Assembly: GCF_008831285.2 (NCBI RefSeq)
Contig: NC_045138.2
Coordinates: 14,210,571 to 14,274,570, forward strand
Length of the DNA: 64,000 nt
Source of the DNA: Nymphaea colorata
Taxonomy: Eukaryota; Streptophyta; Magnoliopsida; Nymphaeales; Nymphaeaceae
Reading direction: 5' to 3'
Of this stretch, positions 37,545 through 50,083 are shown piece after piece (the first letter of the stretch is position 1; each line of letters opens with the position of its first letter). The translations under genes were made by a program, and so were the position numbers. The notes beneath the pieces were generated by a model, which worked only from the letters and a program-made list of their open reading frames with translations, was not told where the DNA came from and did not search any database.

Positions 37545-39184
37545 GTAAAAACAGGAAGGGGAATATTGTTAATGGAAAAAATATCCATTCCAACATTTAT
37601 ATGTTTTCAATCGGAAAACGTAGTTGTTGGGATTTAGAAACGCAGCATGAAAATGGTAGCAAATGTTAGAAAACTATAAGCAGGTCTGTGGTTGGTAGAA
37701 AACTTTGTGTTGTAAAAATTGTCAAAAATCTAGATGTTTTCATGGCCAAATAAAATCTTGAGGAAAGAAGCAAAAATCAGTCTAATTCTGGAAAAACCTT
37801 GGGAAAGGCAGATATTTCAGGAAATCCAGGGTTTTTGGCAAATCTAAGTTTTGGTAACGCCCTATTTTGGGTGGCATCCAAACATGCTTAAAATTGCATG
37901 TTGGAGGCAAAACCAGATTTTACCTCCAAAAACCCGATTTTCGACTACCATCCAAACACGCTCTAAACGAAATCTTTATTCAAGGGATAGAAGAAAATCA
38001 AATATTTTCACTGGCCATAAGCAAGTGAAATCGACTTGATTCTGCCCAAAACTCCCTGATACAGAAAGAATTCAGTCTTTTGGATATGGAGAATGGATCC
38101 ATAATTACCAAGTCAAGTTAATCCGGGGTTGGGTATTATTCAAGTTGATTATTGGTAAACGTTGGTTTAAAATAATCAAACCTGGAGTTGTTGACCCGTC
38201 TGGCTCAATTTGAAACCTAATCTGAATCAGATCCCCACTGTGTGGTACTTGGTAGTGCATAGATCGGATGTAAGCGCCCTAGTGCACATTCTTCACTTAA
38301 TGCACCAAGATGCCTGACTCACTGATGAATAATATAAAAGAAAAACTGATGACAACTAAGTTAAGGTGACTTGAGGCGTGTGACTCAAGCCTGTCTCTTG
38401 AGGCCTCTCTGTTTGATGCTTTGATCATCATAAAATTTTTTGCATGGTAAAATTATCAATGTACGAAAAAGAGATTCTTTTCATGGAAAAGAGATCAGAC
38501 TATTTTGCGTGAGAATTTTTTTCGATATCAATGAAAAATGCATGGTAAAATTTAAAAACGTGTGTTTTTCTTGTGCATCAAACATAACCCAAAGTATAAA
38601 TTCACTCCTATTAAGTTTCTTCCAGATTTTACCCCTTTCACGACATCAAGCTCAAAATGTTCATCCACATTTTGGATTCCGGCAATGGATAACCTTTTAC
38701 TTTCAGGGTCCACAATCACATCACATGAGACCATGTGAGGGGTACTTTTGTCTTTAAAAGACATGAGAAGGGTCAAAATGCTCTAAAAAATCTTTTCAAT
38801 TTATATTTCTCGTTATGGGGCTTTACTTTTGAAAAAGGAAGAGAGAGAGAAAGCCGATAAAATGAGAATATATAACAAAATTTAAAGACAAGAGGTCTCT
38901 TAAATACAAAAAGGAGAGAGAGAGAGGAGGGCAGAAGCGCTCAGCTTGGATGTAACTTTTTTTTTTTCAAATATAAAAATCCTTTGCCATTTGATGAGCT
39001 CTGGTATGATAAAGCATATCTGCTCATAACAACATGACAATTTGCCATTTAATGTGATTGTAGTTATATGAATAATTTTATCTACCCGTCACAAGAATCA
39101 AGTACCTTTTTTCGCTTTTTGGACCCACCTGTCCAGGCACCATACAGTAGAGATAATAGTCTTTCGTCTTTTTGAAAGAAAAAA
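37545..39184. other. Intergenic, nothing recognised
   Basis: AT-rich. Two copies of a CATCCAAACA-CGCT type word occur at about 37.87 and 37.96 kb, suggesting MITE-end debris. (GA)n tracts lie at about 38.84 and 38.92 kb. Confidence 0.5.
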
Positions 39185-39580
39185 ATGGAACAGAAGATGA
39201 TAAACTACAATCGCAAGTGGTTCCCCTTAAGGTCCTCTCATCCTTATCCCCTGATGACTTTAAAAAGGAGGAACCCGCAGTGTCGATGTCTACTTGTAAC
39301 TCAAAAATCGGTTGAGAAAGTGCAGAGAAGAATGCAAATGGAGAAGCAGAATGAAGGAGCGCCAAGCTTCCTGAATATTTCCATCGTAGAAAGAAAGGAG
39401 GAATACGTGTCGGTCCCTCCTCCCCGCCGGAACCAGAGCATGCCGGCTACAAAAGAGAAACAAGTCTCTGCATCGTCCTTGGAAGGCTGCCCACAGCTCC
39501 TGCAGCTGTGGTGTGGCCAGCAATGGAGCACAAGATCAGGGAATGAACATGAGGTTTTGGATCATCTTAATAGGTTCTGA
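39185..39580 (+). other. Coding-like segment, product unknown
   Basis: A 131-codon frame opens at 39185 (C-terminal part SFLNISIVERKEEYVSVPPP, then LEGCPQLLQLWCGQQW). A second frame over the same DNA reads EDDKLQSQVVPLKVLSSLSP and later KLPEYFHRRKKGG but carries in-frame stops. Base composition here is more GC-rich than the flanks. I recognise neither product. It may be a decayed gene fragment or an exon group of an unknown gene; no splice-consistent model emerged. Confidence 0.3.
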
Positions 39581-40370
39581 TAGAATAGCATGAAGTATCT
39601 GACGGTTAATCCTCTGCCTTCTGTTCATTCTATGCCTTGTTTGTACTCTCATATGTTGTATCTTAAGAGATGCATCCATTTACTTATCTTTTTCTTCAAT
39701 CCGTTCAGGGTTCGTTTCATGGAGAAGTATGGTAGTGTTCTACCACACCTGTATGGTGTTCTGTGTTAACAGGGTCATCTTCCATGCGATCGCCTGATCT
39801 TCTCTCTGCGCTATAAGTGTTTCACTTTCCTCTACTGTTTATCCGGTAACTGAGTCTGTAATCCATGATCAGCTCTTGGAGCCAACTTGGTTTGAGTCCA
39901 GAGAAAAATCTAATAAGGATCTTCTATCAAGTTGCGCTGCAGAGAACAAAAATCTTGAATTTTTGTGTGTGTGTTCTTTGGTTGACAAGTTGGGTTTCGG
40001 CACAAGTCTACGGATTTATAGTGAATTGCAACGGATTTATAAAATGAATTACCACATATCAAACTCTTGCCTCCTTCAAAATATCTTAATGTCGCATGCA
40101 GTCAAGTGGAAGAGGCAGCGCTTTTCATGTGACAAAGCTCATTTTTTTTATGCAGTATTCTATCCCATATCCTGTGAAAAAACGTTGCCATATATCATAA
40201 GGCGAGAGAGAGAGAGAGGGAGAGTTCGCCATTATTTTCAATGGACCACCTCTATGTGCAATAAGATTTTTTAGTATCTTGCCAATTTTTTTACTAGCAT
40301 AAAATTGGTATATTGAGAAATAGCATTTCACTTTTTTAGTATCTTGCCATTTCACTTTTTTGCAGTCTCA
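39581..40370. other. Intergenic
   Basis: No gene seen. A short (GA)n run lies at about 40203-40225 and a duplicated TTTTTAGTATCTTGCCA word at about 40270 and 40333. Confidence 0.5.
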
Positions 40371-40640
40371 AGGGGCATAGCACAGCTGGTTGGCTGGTCG
40401 GATTAGGAGTTTGTATAAAGGCAGGTTTTTAGTTTCATTCCCGTAGGCATTAGTTCATGTGTCTTAAGGTAGTAGGGCACGACATTCAAATTGAAGGGTG
40501 CATCAGTTGCCATCACTGACACCAACGCAGCTTAGGACTTCGGAGACAGGAGGAATGGGGGCCTTCGTGCCTCATTTCGAGCGGTGGGATGAACCTCTTG
40601 CTCACCCAAAAGCATAGACCTTTGACTAGGTGTACTAGAT
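40371..40640 (+). mobile_element. Possible SINE (tRNA-derived)
   Basis: TAGCACAGCTGG at 40378-40389 fits the pol III A-box consensus TRGYNNARNNGG. A degenerate B box, GTTTCATTCC, follows about 54 bp later, as in tRNA-derived SINEs. The downstream part is not coding. No poly-A or TTG-type tail and no target duplication could be fixed, so the right end is a guess. Confidence 0.4.
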
Positions 40641-41996
40641 AGATTCAAAAGTCCAGTTTATCCTGTCTATATATTATTTAGATGATATTGATGGTGATGA
40701 CCATAATAACAAACAGAAATTTTCATTTGGGGCCGATTTTCACTCTTGCTCTTTAAAAAAGGGTAAGATCGATTTTGTATTTCTAATATGTAGGAAGTCA
40801 TGAGCCAGTAAAAGTATGGTACGGTCCTTCGTTAGTTTGATTCTCTTGGGTGATACTCTCCTAACCTTAAGGCAAGGGGAAAGATGATAGTTTCGGCTCT
40901 CTGAGGCATCGCTCCCAATGCCAAAAAAAACTTTCCGTTCAACATTAATCATAAAACAAGGAGGCCCTTTATGGTGCCCGGACTATAGTTGCAAGCCAGT
41001 TGGTCACCTAAATACATTTGAGGAAACCAGATCTGATACAGAAAAAAAAAAATGTTAAAATGTTCTTACTAGATCTGACCCATTTGCAACTCTACTTGGC
41101 CTGAACACCGGCAAATATACGCATCAATGAGGTGTGGTTTCACGCAATGATCAAACTCTCGTCTTACTTCACTGACGCATGCAACAAAATGCCGATGAAT
41201 TCTACACGTGCCTTTGTTTGAGAAACTCACTTGAAGATTATCTTCTCACATGTGACCGTTGTGGAGTTCTAGCATCTGGGTCTGGCACTATGCTGAACCA
41301 GTACTGCTTCCATGCAAATAAATTGGTAGTTTAGATCCAAATCCATATCCTTATTTGAGGTTGTGAATCTGTGGATGCTAAAATAGAGTCCTTGTGGGTT
41401 CTATGATTTTATTGCCTAATAAGATTCTGACTTGAACGTGGATATGGATCCTGTCTGAACTTAAAAGGAAAATGGGAAGGAAAGAAAAGGAGACGTCCTC
41501 ATGAGACTCGAAGACACGTCCATCTTCCCTGGTTCAAACTTTTGCTGGATATGGAGATGAAATATTGCTTAGTCTTTTGAACTTGGTTCTGACGAATGAC
41601 GCTACAGAAAATCTGGTTCAACGAAGATGGTGCCTTGTCTGATAAAGATAGAAATGGAGATTGGATACGACTTCGCCAGATTCGCTTTTCCTTCAGTCTA
41701 ATCTCCGAAAAAGTTGCACGTTTTGAATCCACATTACGCGTTAACATTGTGAAAAGAAGTATGGACCACACCATAAAGTAGTGAAAATATGAATTTATCG
41801 TAAAGATTGTAAAAATGTGTAAAGCAGGTTTGGACTCCAAATTCAAGAAAAAATCAGATGCAGAAACAACGGATCCTTTACATACGTTGTCATGATTTTA
41901 TTACAAGGAAAGAACAGGTTCCAACAAGCTCACATCTTCTTGTTAATGGCAGAAATCAAGTAATAGCAAAGATATATTACACAAGAGTTAGCAGGT
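40641..41996. other. Intergenic and FtsZ2 3' flank
   Basis: No gene seen. The last few hundred bases probably include the FtsZ2 3'-UTR (minus strand). Confidence 0.55.
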
Positions 41997-44901
41997 TCAA
42001 ATTCTGGGATAGCGTGATCGTCCTTTCTTTTTCAGAAACTCAGGTATCTCGACTGACCCGCTTTCCACAAAGGCCGAAGAAGGCCTGCGGTTGATTCCAG
42101 GGCCGCCATCGCCATGGGTAAGCTGATGGGTTCCCTGCATTTCACACCATTAAGAAAAAGAGAGCTAGAGGGAGAGAGAGAGATAGAGAGAGAGAGAGGG
42201 GATACCAGTGCAGGCCGGCCTTCAGTTTCATCTTGGCGTTTGAATCCAGTTGCAATGAGAGTTATGCTCACCTGAGAAAACAACTTCAACATGACATCAA
42301 TTGACAGGTAGCACAAAATTGAAAAAAAAAACATGCGAACTTACTTTAAACATATACTTCTGAAACTTTTTGAGGAAAAGAAAGCAGAAAGTAGAGAGGG
42401 ACAGGACCAACACAGCAAATAGCTTCACTAACTTACCTGTCCACTGAGTGACTGGTCTATAACTGCACCAAAGATCAAATTTGCACTTGGATCTACGAGG
42501 TCATATATCACTTCTGCAGCAGCATTCACCTGCATTTTTTGTGTAAAAGCATCATTATAACAAGGTGCTCGAATTGAGCAGGCCTGTGTGTTTGTAGGAT
42601 TCAAATGCTGGCCCTATTTGGCAATTGGCACCACAGGCATGGCTTATTTCCACACCACACATGGTGATACTCTTTTATCTTATTTAGCACATGCCATTTA
42701 TGTTCTATTCTTCTTCTAATATGAACATGCTATATATATCGGCCATCTTTACTAGAAAGCCTCAAGTTTCAACAGAGGGAATCTTCTAATCAGGCACACA
42801 GATCCATTAAATATGGATTGCAAGTCCAACACGTGCAGACACACTATCATGATTTCCACCAAATATGGTACCATGACAACTGTCTTTATTAACCGCTCCT
42901 TGTTGAATGCTCAAGAGTCAGTATCCAAGAAGGAGAGAATGACATAAAAGTCAAATTTGTCAGGATTGATGGAAGTCAGATCGAGTTTGTGAGAGAGAGA
43001 GAGAGAAGGCACCTCATACAAAGTGAGATCACTTCCACCAGTGATATTCCAGACAATTCCAGTGGCTCTTTCAATGCCAATATCGAGCAAAGGTGAGTGA
43101 ATGGCATTCAACGCAGCATCCCTTGCCCTAGTCTTGCCTGTGGAAATAAATAAGCTAGTAATTGAATCAAAACAACATATACACAACAAACGAGTCAGCA
43201 GATTCATACTAGACTTTGAAGCATGCAATTCTTTTCTCAACATTCCCGTGACAAACTCAATGCAAAATAATATTGCATATATATGCAGGTACATTTGTAC
43301 GACAATAACTTTCTAAATATGCCTAGTTCAATGTGTGCCTGTTCTCTTTTTGCTGTATGTTCTATGTACTAATATATCATTAAGTTGAACACTCTGTCCT
43401 CCAATATTTTGTGCTGAGCAAAAGTTGTCCCAACAAAGACATACAAGACTAAAATCGCCTTCTGAAATATAGGTTGCTCTCCTGCATACAACAGCATCAC
43501 AACTTCTTCATCATGGTCACCCTTTGCATAACTAGCTTACTATGGTTTGTGTAGTAGGACACCCACCTTCACAAGATAAACAGCTTAATTATCTTAGTGT
43601 AAGTTGAAATTCTCAGAAACAATGTCAGAGTGATAGGATCATAGAGAAAAAATAATTCCTATGTTAAAAGGTGAGGATCAGCTGTAGGGCAATAACTAGT
43701 AAAAGAGAGGCCCTGACACCATAACCTAAGGGCATGTCTGCAAGGTGGTGATGGACATCACATGATGCCTTGCTTTCTGTTGCACCCCTGATGAAAACAT
43801 ACAGAAAAGGTTTTGATGAAGGGTATCATAGAACACCCTTCATTGTGTTTGAATGGGAAGAGCACGGATGAGACACATTGCGCCTCAGACCATTTCTCCA
43901 ACACTAAAAAATATAATAGGATATTCAGATCATGCAAAAAACATATTCTCAATCGGGATGTCGAACCATGGCCAGAATTTCAAGCTCACGGAACAGATTA
44001 TGGCCTAGACCAACGTTCAGCTTGATGCATGCATACTCTCAAAACAATAGGAGCCTAGTTAAACAATGACATGATTCTTGTTCAGAGCCTCAGATGCCAT
44101 AGCAATACTATTTGCACACTAATGTCTAAAAGAACTAAATAAGTGACAGGTATGCTTTTTTTTTTTGAAACATGATACCAGAAGATGCAGAGAATTCTAT
44201 TTTGCAAACAGAAACAAACATGCATGGAGAATTTTTATCCTGCAGACAGAAACAAGCAGACAAGTTCACAACTGCACATTCTATGCATGGATTCATGTAA
44301 ATGCACATGCCCTCATGCACCATTGTCATGTTTTCTCAGAATGTTCAGATACTTTTAACTTCCTTTTTTTTTTCAATTTCTGTAGCTACCTGAGCTTCCA
44401 GTTCATATTTCCTTAAATATTTGTATTCTTTCCCCATAAATGGAAGCCCTCATTTAATGGAAAATCACTCCATCGCATCAGAGAGCCTGCAACCTTGCTT
44501 ACTAGAAAAGCATGTGGTGAAGAAGCAACTAAACTGAACGTGGATGATCAGGCCTGGGAATAAATAGGGTAAGGCCAAAATTTAAAAGCAAAGTCAGATA
44601 GGCTGCTAATTATGAAGGATATATGGAAAAGGCTATCCTGCCAATCCACTAAGTACCAAGCCAGCCCAAGAAACAGACATGGAGAACTTATTGCAGGATT
44701 AGAAATTTAGAACCAATAAATCATGGGTCCATGGTAGATCACCCCTCTGAAGGATATGAAGATGCATCCATGTTCAGGTTGTGCCATCTCACTCATAATA
44801 ACATGATAGGACAAACATGCCAGCAACTGAACCTTCCCCTTTCCAGTATAGCAAGAAACTTGCACAAACAAATTTTTAACTTCTTTCTCAAATGCAAAGT
44901 T

Positions 44902-44973
<72 letters not shown>

Positions 44974-47601
44974 ACACGTGTGTGCAGAGGCGCACGGTGC
45001 TTGTGATGTGCCACATGCACATGCTTTCACACATACATGTGACATAAGTCAACCATGGACCACTAATTATCAAAGAACAAATCAGTAAGCTGGTTTGCCT
45101 CTTTATTAGGATTTTCTTGAATGGTGACATCTTCTGTAAAGGACATTCATTTGGACACAGACAAGATGATTTTAAAGCAAATCATAAAAATTTTTTCAGG
45201 AATACCAGGTGAGATCAGAATATAATAATCTCATGAAGCATGAGGAATTTCTTCAATCATTCCAGGTAGAACATTGGAGAAGAAGCTTGAACATCCAAGG
45301 TATGCTCAGAGGAAGCAGAAAAAAGATTCTACAGAATTGTGCCTAATTTCTAAAACAGGAAACATAGTATAATCATATTAGATTCATAAATGCACCTGTT
45401 GCAGTTCCTATCCCCATCAAAGAGGAGCCAGCATTTGCCATAATAGCCCTTACATCAGCAAAATCAACATTAACTAGACCAGGGATCTGCAAAGACGATA
45501 AAAACAGAAGTAAAATCGCAAGAAAGTTTTTGTCATTAGTAAAGAAAGGACATAATTTCAACTTAAGGAAAAGCACAAACATTGTAGATAGATCTATCCA
45601 TTATCAGCCAGGAGATAATTATTAAAGAATGGGAGACATCCATGAGATACTTTGCACAAGAAACTACAAATAGAACTAAGTGCATACCGTGATTATATCA
45701 GAGATACCACGAACTCCTTGCCGGAGTATGTCATCAGCCAAGTTAAATGCTTCTGTCACAGGTGTAGATTGTGAAACAGCTGTCAACAACTTATCATTTG
45801 GTATGACAATTAATGTGTCAACATTATCTCTCAGAGCTGCAATTCCTTCTTGTGCTTGAACTGCCCGTCTTCGACCCTCAAAAGAAAATGGGGTAGTAAC
45901 AATACCCACAGTCAGAATACCCATTGATTTTGCAATCCCTGCAATTATAGGTGCACCACCTGTTCCTGTCCCACCCCCCATTCCAGCCTGCACAATTTTA
46001 GATACATAAGCACCAAATAAAAGCTAATGCACATAAGCAAAAAACTTAGCATGTGTGTGACATTGTTATTATTAATATTCAAAGTTTGAAATAACCACGC
46101 CAAATCAGTTTTTGTCAAAAAGGTCCATAGAGCACAAGCATGGAAAATAAAGCAAGAGAAGCGGGTAAATCATGCCAAGCACACCTGGCACAAGGCAAGT
46201 TAGGATATAGGGTGGCAATTGCACATAAAATATCCATATTTATGAGTGTATGTGTCATTAATCATATAAATCCACAATTCTGAAATTTAAAGCAAGAAAA
46301 TATGATCCCATCTTGTATGCAAACTCTTGAATAACAGTTCCAAAACATTATCACAGCAATCATCAAATAACAAAACTAAGTTGAACTTAAGAGAATGACT
46401 AACTGATGATAAAACGCAAGGGAAGAAAGTAGAAACTGCAAGACAGTAAAAGCAGTAATCGAGATAATAAGGGAATAGATAAAGTTGATGCGCAACATTG
46501 ACTCTGTCTGAAGTGTCGTGGTGCATCTTAATATAATGTCATGCTGAAATAGAATTTCACGCTATGTCAACTTGCTGCAGTCACTACACAAACAAACTAA
46601 AGAACCCCAAGCCTTGCGCTCCAGGAATCTTCACAGGTCAAAAAATATTACAAAATACATAGTGTGAACGTGATGATATTTTTAAGTGTGAACGTGATGA
46701 TATTTTTAAGTGACATGGTCAATCGATTCAATAGTCCAACGGAAATTAATAATAGTGCTGCTCTACATCTTAGAAAGATACCTTCACCTCAGATATCAAC
46801 AATCATAGAACAGGTGAATTAGAAGCATTATAGTACAGTTCCTTTTAGCTTCCGTGAACTGACGGAATTCAACAAGAAAAACGTAGGTGGACGATTAATC
46901 AAATATCAACAGTAAAAAATGCTTACTGTTACAAAAACCATGTCAGATCCGTACACCGCCTCCTCAATCGACTCTTTACTTTCCTTGGCAGCATTCATGC
47001 CAATATCTGGATTACCCCCGGCACCAAGACCTCTGGTTAGCTCCTTGCCAATTTGAAGTCGGTTTTCTGGATACACAGGCGACAACCTCATGGCCTGCAC
47101 ATCTGTATTTACAATCCAAAACTCAACGCCATTCATAGAACTTTCTATCATTCTATTCACGGCATTTGAACCACCACCACCAACACCAATCACTTTAATC
47201 TTGGCCGCATTGTAATGATTCGGAGGAGCATCCTCACTGTATGTATCAAGAGCAATACCCGAATTATCCTTCTTTGGACTGCTAACAGTGTTATTCCCTT
47301 CTCCTCTCAGCATTGAAACTTCTGGATGCAGATTCAAGAAGGGGTCCTTGCTGTTATAAGGCGTATGTGTAGCGGAGACAACCCCTGCTCTACGTGAATT
47401 CGAACCCGAAAGTAGCTTCTGCTGCACAAGTCTAATCCTACTCCTTTCCTCAACCTTGGAGAACGCTGCAGGTTGAATTCCGCCATGAAGGGCAAGACCT
47501 TTCAGATCTTTGCAAAAAGCTTTTGAATGTGAGGAAGAATCGAGCAACAGATGAGGCTGAGACGCAGATGAAACAGTACAACAGAACACCTGGGACGCCA
47601 T
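41997..47601 (-). CDS. FTSZ2: Plastid division GTPase FtsZ2
   Basis: A tubulin-like GTPase that co-assembles with FtsZ1 into the stromal Z-ring. Coding exons (minus): 47601-46927, 45987-45688, 45486-45396, 43137-43013, 42529-42437, 42271-42206, 42134-41997; total 1488 nt, 495 aa (Arabidopsis FtsZ2-1 is 478). The first 120 or so residues are a Ser-rich plastid transit and variable region. Then come [18 protein letters not shown] (about 135-151), the tubulin signature [12 protein letters not shown] (about 227-238), the T7 loop NVDFADV (about 331-337), and a C-terminal IPEFLKKK (about 480-487). That end motif marks the FtsZ2 class and is its ARC6 contact. The long introns hold a (CA)34 repeat and CT runs right after the donors of exons 4 and 6. 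All phases agree and the product appears intact. Confidence 0.97.
42142..42205 (-). repeat. CT-rich tract directly after FtsZ2 exon 6 donor
   Basis: On the minus strand the donor CTG|GTATCC runs straight into CCTCTCTCTCTCTC, then TATCTCTCTCTC and CCTCTAGCTCTC. It is a microsatellite in a position where pyrimidine-binding splicing factors could act. A shorter one sits after exon 4 (43012-42990). Confidence 0.8.
44903..44970. repeat. (CA)34 microsatellite
   Basis: A perfect CA run of 68 bases in FtsZ2 intron 3. It creates long spurious His/Thr or Val/Cys open frames on both strands. It is followed by GTACACGTGTGTG, a small inverted continuation. Confidence 0.98.
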
Positions 47602-47606
47602 TTTTT

Positions 47607-48053
47607 CTAAACAGCAGCAACGCCAGGAAAGGACTCTTGTTTACCCCAACGATGAAAGAACCTGGGTATCTCTCGCTTATACCCTCATGTATCCAATCTC
47701 TTCAGGCCCCTCATCAATCATGCTCTCAGATGACTACAGAAAACCAACAACACCAAAAAAGGACAACCAAATTAAAATCAGTAGGCATTTCAGCTGATAC
47801 ATAATAACGTAAGCCCAAAAGAGAGAAAATAAAGGAACTGCTGCCGCTGTGCAAAATAAGTACACACAATCAATCTCCACAAGAGAATTCAAGCAGGAGT
47901 TCACACTAAAAAACCGAAACGTAAGACATTGCCTTCCGCAGGAAGAGAAAGAGAATTTAAGTTCTTCTTTCAGGACTACCAACCACGGAAACGATGACAG
48001 ATAGAGAAAAAATAGCAAATGGGCAACGGAGAAAACGAAAGAAGGTATGCTAC
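47607..48053 (-). other. Probable 5'-UTR intron of FtsZ2
   Basis: On the minus strand a donor CAAAG|GTAGCA at 48053 follows a leader-like stretch, and an acceptor GCTGCTGTTTAG ends at 47607, five bases before the ATG. The 447-nt interval is T-rich with no useful frame. This would place the transcription start near 48.1-48.25 kb. Confidence 0.5.
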
Positions 48054-50083
48054 CTTTGAAGGAACACAAGAAAGCTCGGCGGTTTCGGTGGCATTTGACC
48101 GGGGGTTTTAGTGAGCAGATAGGATAATGGAGATGGGTTTTCCTGCCTTGTTAGTTGGAAGCAGGGCCTCTTCTTCGCTGTCGCTCGGTTGTTGGGACTG
48201 GGAAGAAAGAATGGGGGAGGGGTTTTAGCTTTTTTAGGGGTTGAGCGAGAGACCTCGGGAAAGGAAGATGCCGCTACAACCTCAACAGGACTAGGTGGGC
48301 TCCTCCTCTGCTCCCGTTAGCTCACCTCAAGGAGGGCCACCAAAGGGGAAAGGGAGCCAAGGAGGAGGGTCATTATCGGCGTGGCCCAGTCGGGGAGCCC
48401 CTTCGTCGCACCCGCAGCTCATCAGTCGCCCTCAGACACAGCACTCGAAGCTCCACCACTTGGACTCGGGCGTCCCTCTCTCAGCCCACCTCAACAACCA
48501 CAGCTCTCTCTATCTTTCTCCCGATTACGACTATCTAGTCTCTATATTTCTCTCCAGATTGTGACTTTTGAACAAGCAACCAGAACAACTGATACTTCTT
48601 ATGATATTTATTTAGTTGGCAAAAGTGGTCCTATGAACACTGCCTGATTGATTTTGTAATCATGCTTAAACATTTGGCTTGGTCAATCATATAATTTGGA
48701 AATCCATGACTCCAAGTTTGGTAAATGTTGTAGTTCCATTATGAAAACATGCCCTTAAAATTGCAAAATGTTTATGCAATCATAATCTAGTTATCATATG
48801 CTTTTTTGCTTCAGTATAACTCTATGAACATCATTTTATAATTGAATGGCAGTCAAAAATACATTATGTTAGATTATTTTCACGCTTAAATGCACTTTAT
48901 GGTATTTAGAGAAAAAATCTTTGCACCAAATTCTACCTGAACTTGTTTTGTATATTCTTAGACTGTTCAAATCTGGAACTGGACCATGTAAATCACTGAG
49001 ATTCTAGTTCCTAACCCAATTCCTTGCTTATCTAACTATGGATTGGATTCATTTCTTGATTTACATGAGCTTCACTCTATGTTTGGAAGTTTTTCTAATG
49101 ATCCAAAGGATAATGTGGCAAATGTATCAACTTTGGTAGGCCATGGAAAACTTTTTGTTATTTGGAGTGAAAAATATAAGCTCGATTGCTTGTACATGAC
49201 GCAACAAATATATATGGGGATTCCGTTTGAATTCAAATAAGAGTGGATCATTTCTATTTGGACTTAGATTCGTTTTCTCCTCGTGCATTTCAAATTAGTA
49301 CGGAGTTGTGGATATGGACTTGTTGCCGATCCGATTTCACCGTGCCCGCCCCAGTGATTTCCCGTTCAAGCGTTTAGGCCAAATCGAGATGCAGAAATAA
49401 ACAGAAAGGCTGATTACCAAACGTTTGACCCTCACGAACAGAAACATGAGAATAGATCGGAACCGTAGATCTCGCAACAACTTCTTCTCGTTTCTACCGT
49501 TGGATGCGAGATGACTGTGCCCTCATTAAATGAAAATGAGGATGGCGCGCATGTGATTGATAGTGTTGTCGCCCAATGCGACGGAACCAACTCCGACCAC
49601 GACGACCGTGATCTCTTCCCCGTTCTCTCCCTCCCTCCCTCCCTCATCCTCGTCCCTTCGTTCGGTGATCGCCACCGGTTCCCGATCATCTCTCGCGTTC
49701 TCCGACAAGGGATCGGTGGGGAAGACGGAGAGATCTGGTTATTGTCCATCCGTCGCGTTTCTTTGGCGCTGGATTGAAGAAATCGAGGGTGAGAGGACGA
49801 ACGATCCGGTTTCAGGTCATTCGTCGCGTCGTTTGCCGTCGAATATTGAAGAAATCGGATAGAGGAAAGCCGGCAGATCGCTATCCGGTCGTCTCTGGCT
49901 TTCATCGGGGCTTGCGTCAACAATCGACGTCCTGAAAGACGAAACAACTTACACACCGATCATTGCGTCGCTTCTGTGGCAACGGGTTGACGGAAATTCG
50001 CGGTGGTAGGGCCGAGGTTACTGTTGCTCTTTTTATCTCTTCCATTTTGGCCAAAACACTCGAATCCGGTGGAGAGAGAGAGA
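48054..50083. other. Divergent intergenic region between FtsZ2 and the F-box gene
   Basis: It holds the FtsZ2 leader and promoter (GC-rich to about 48.5 kb), AT-rich DNA, and the GC-rich leader of the F-box gene from about 49.3 kb. Open frames here (48295-48564 plus; 49432-49956 minus) look like composition artefacts of GC-rich leaders. Confidence 0.55.

Noticed and set aside
44707-45045. Several open frames over the CA repeat
   Set aside because: They consist of Val-Cys or His-Thr repeats created by the (CA)34 microsatellite within an FtsZ2 intron.
49432-49956. 174-codon minus-strand frame upstream of the F-box gene
   Set aside because: It is antisense to the F-box leader, Ser/Arg-rich from GC composition, with no domain.
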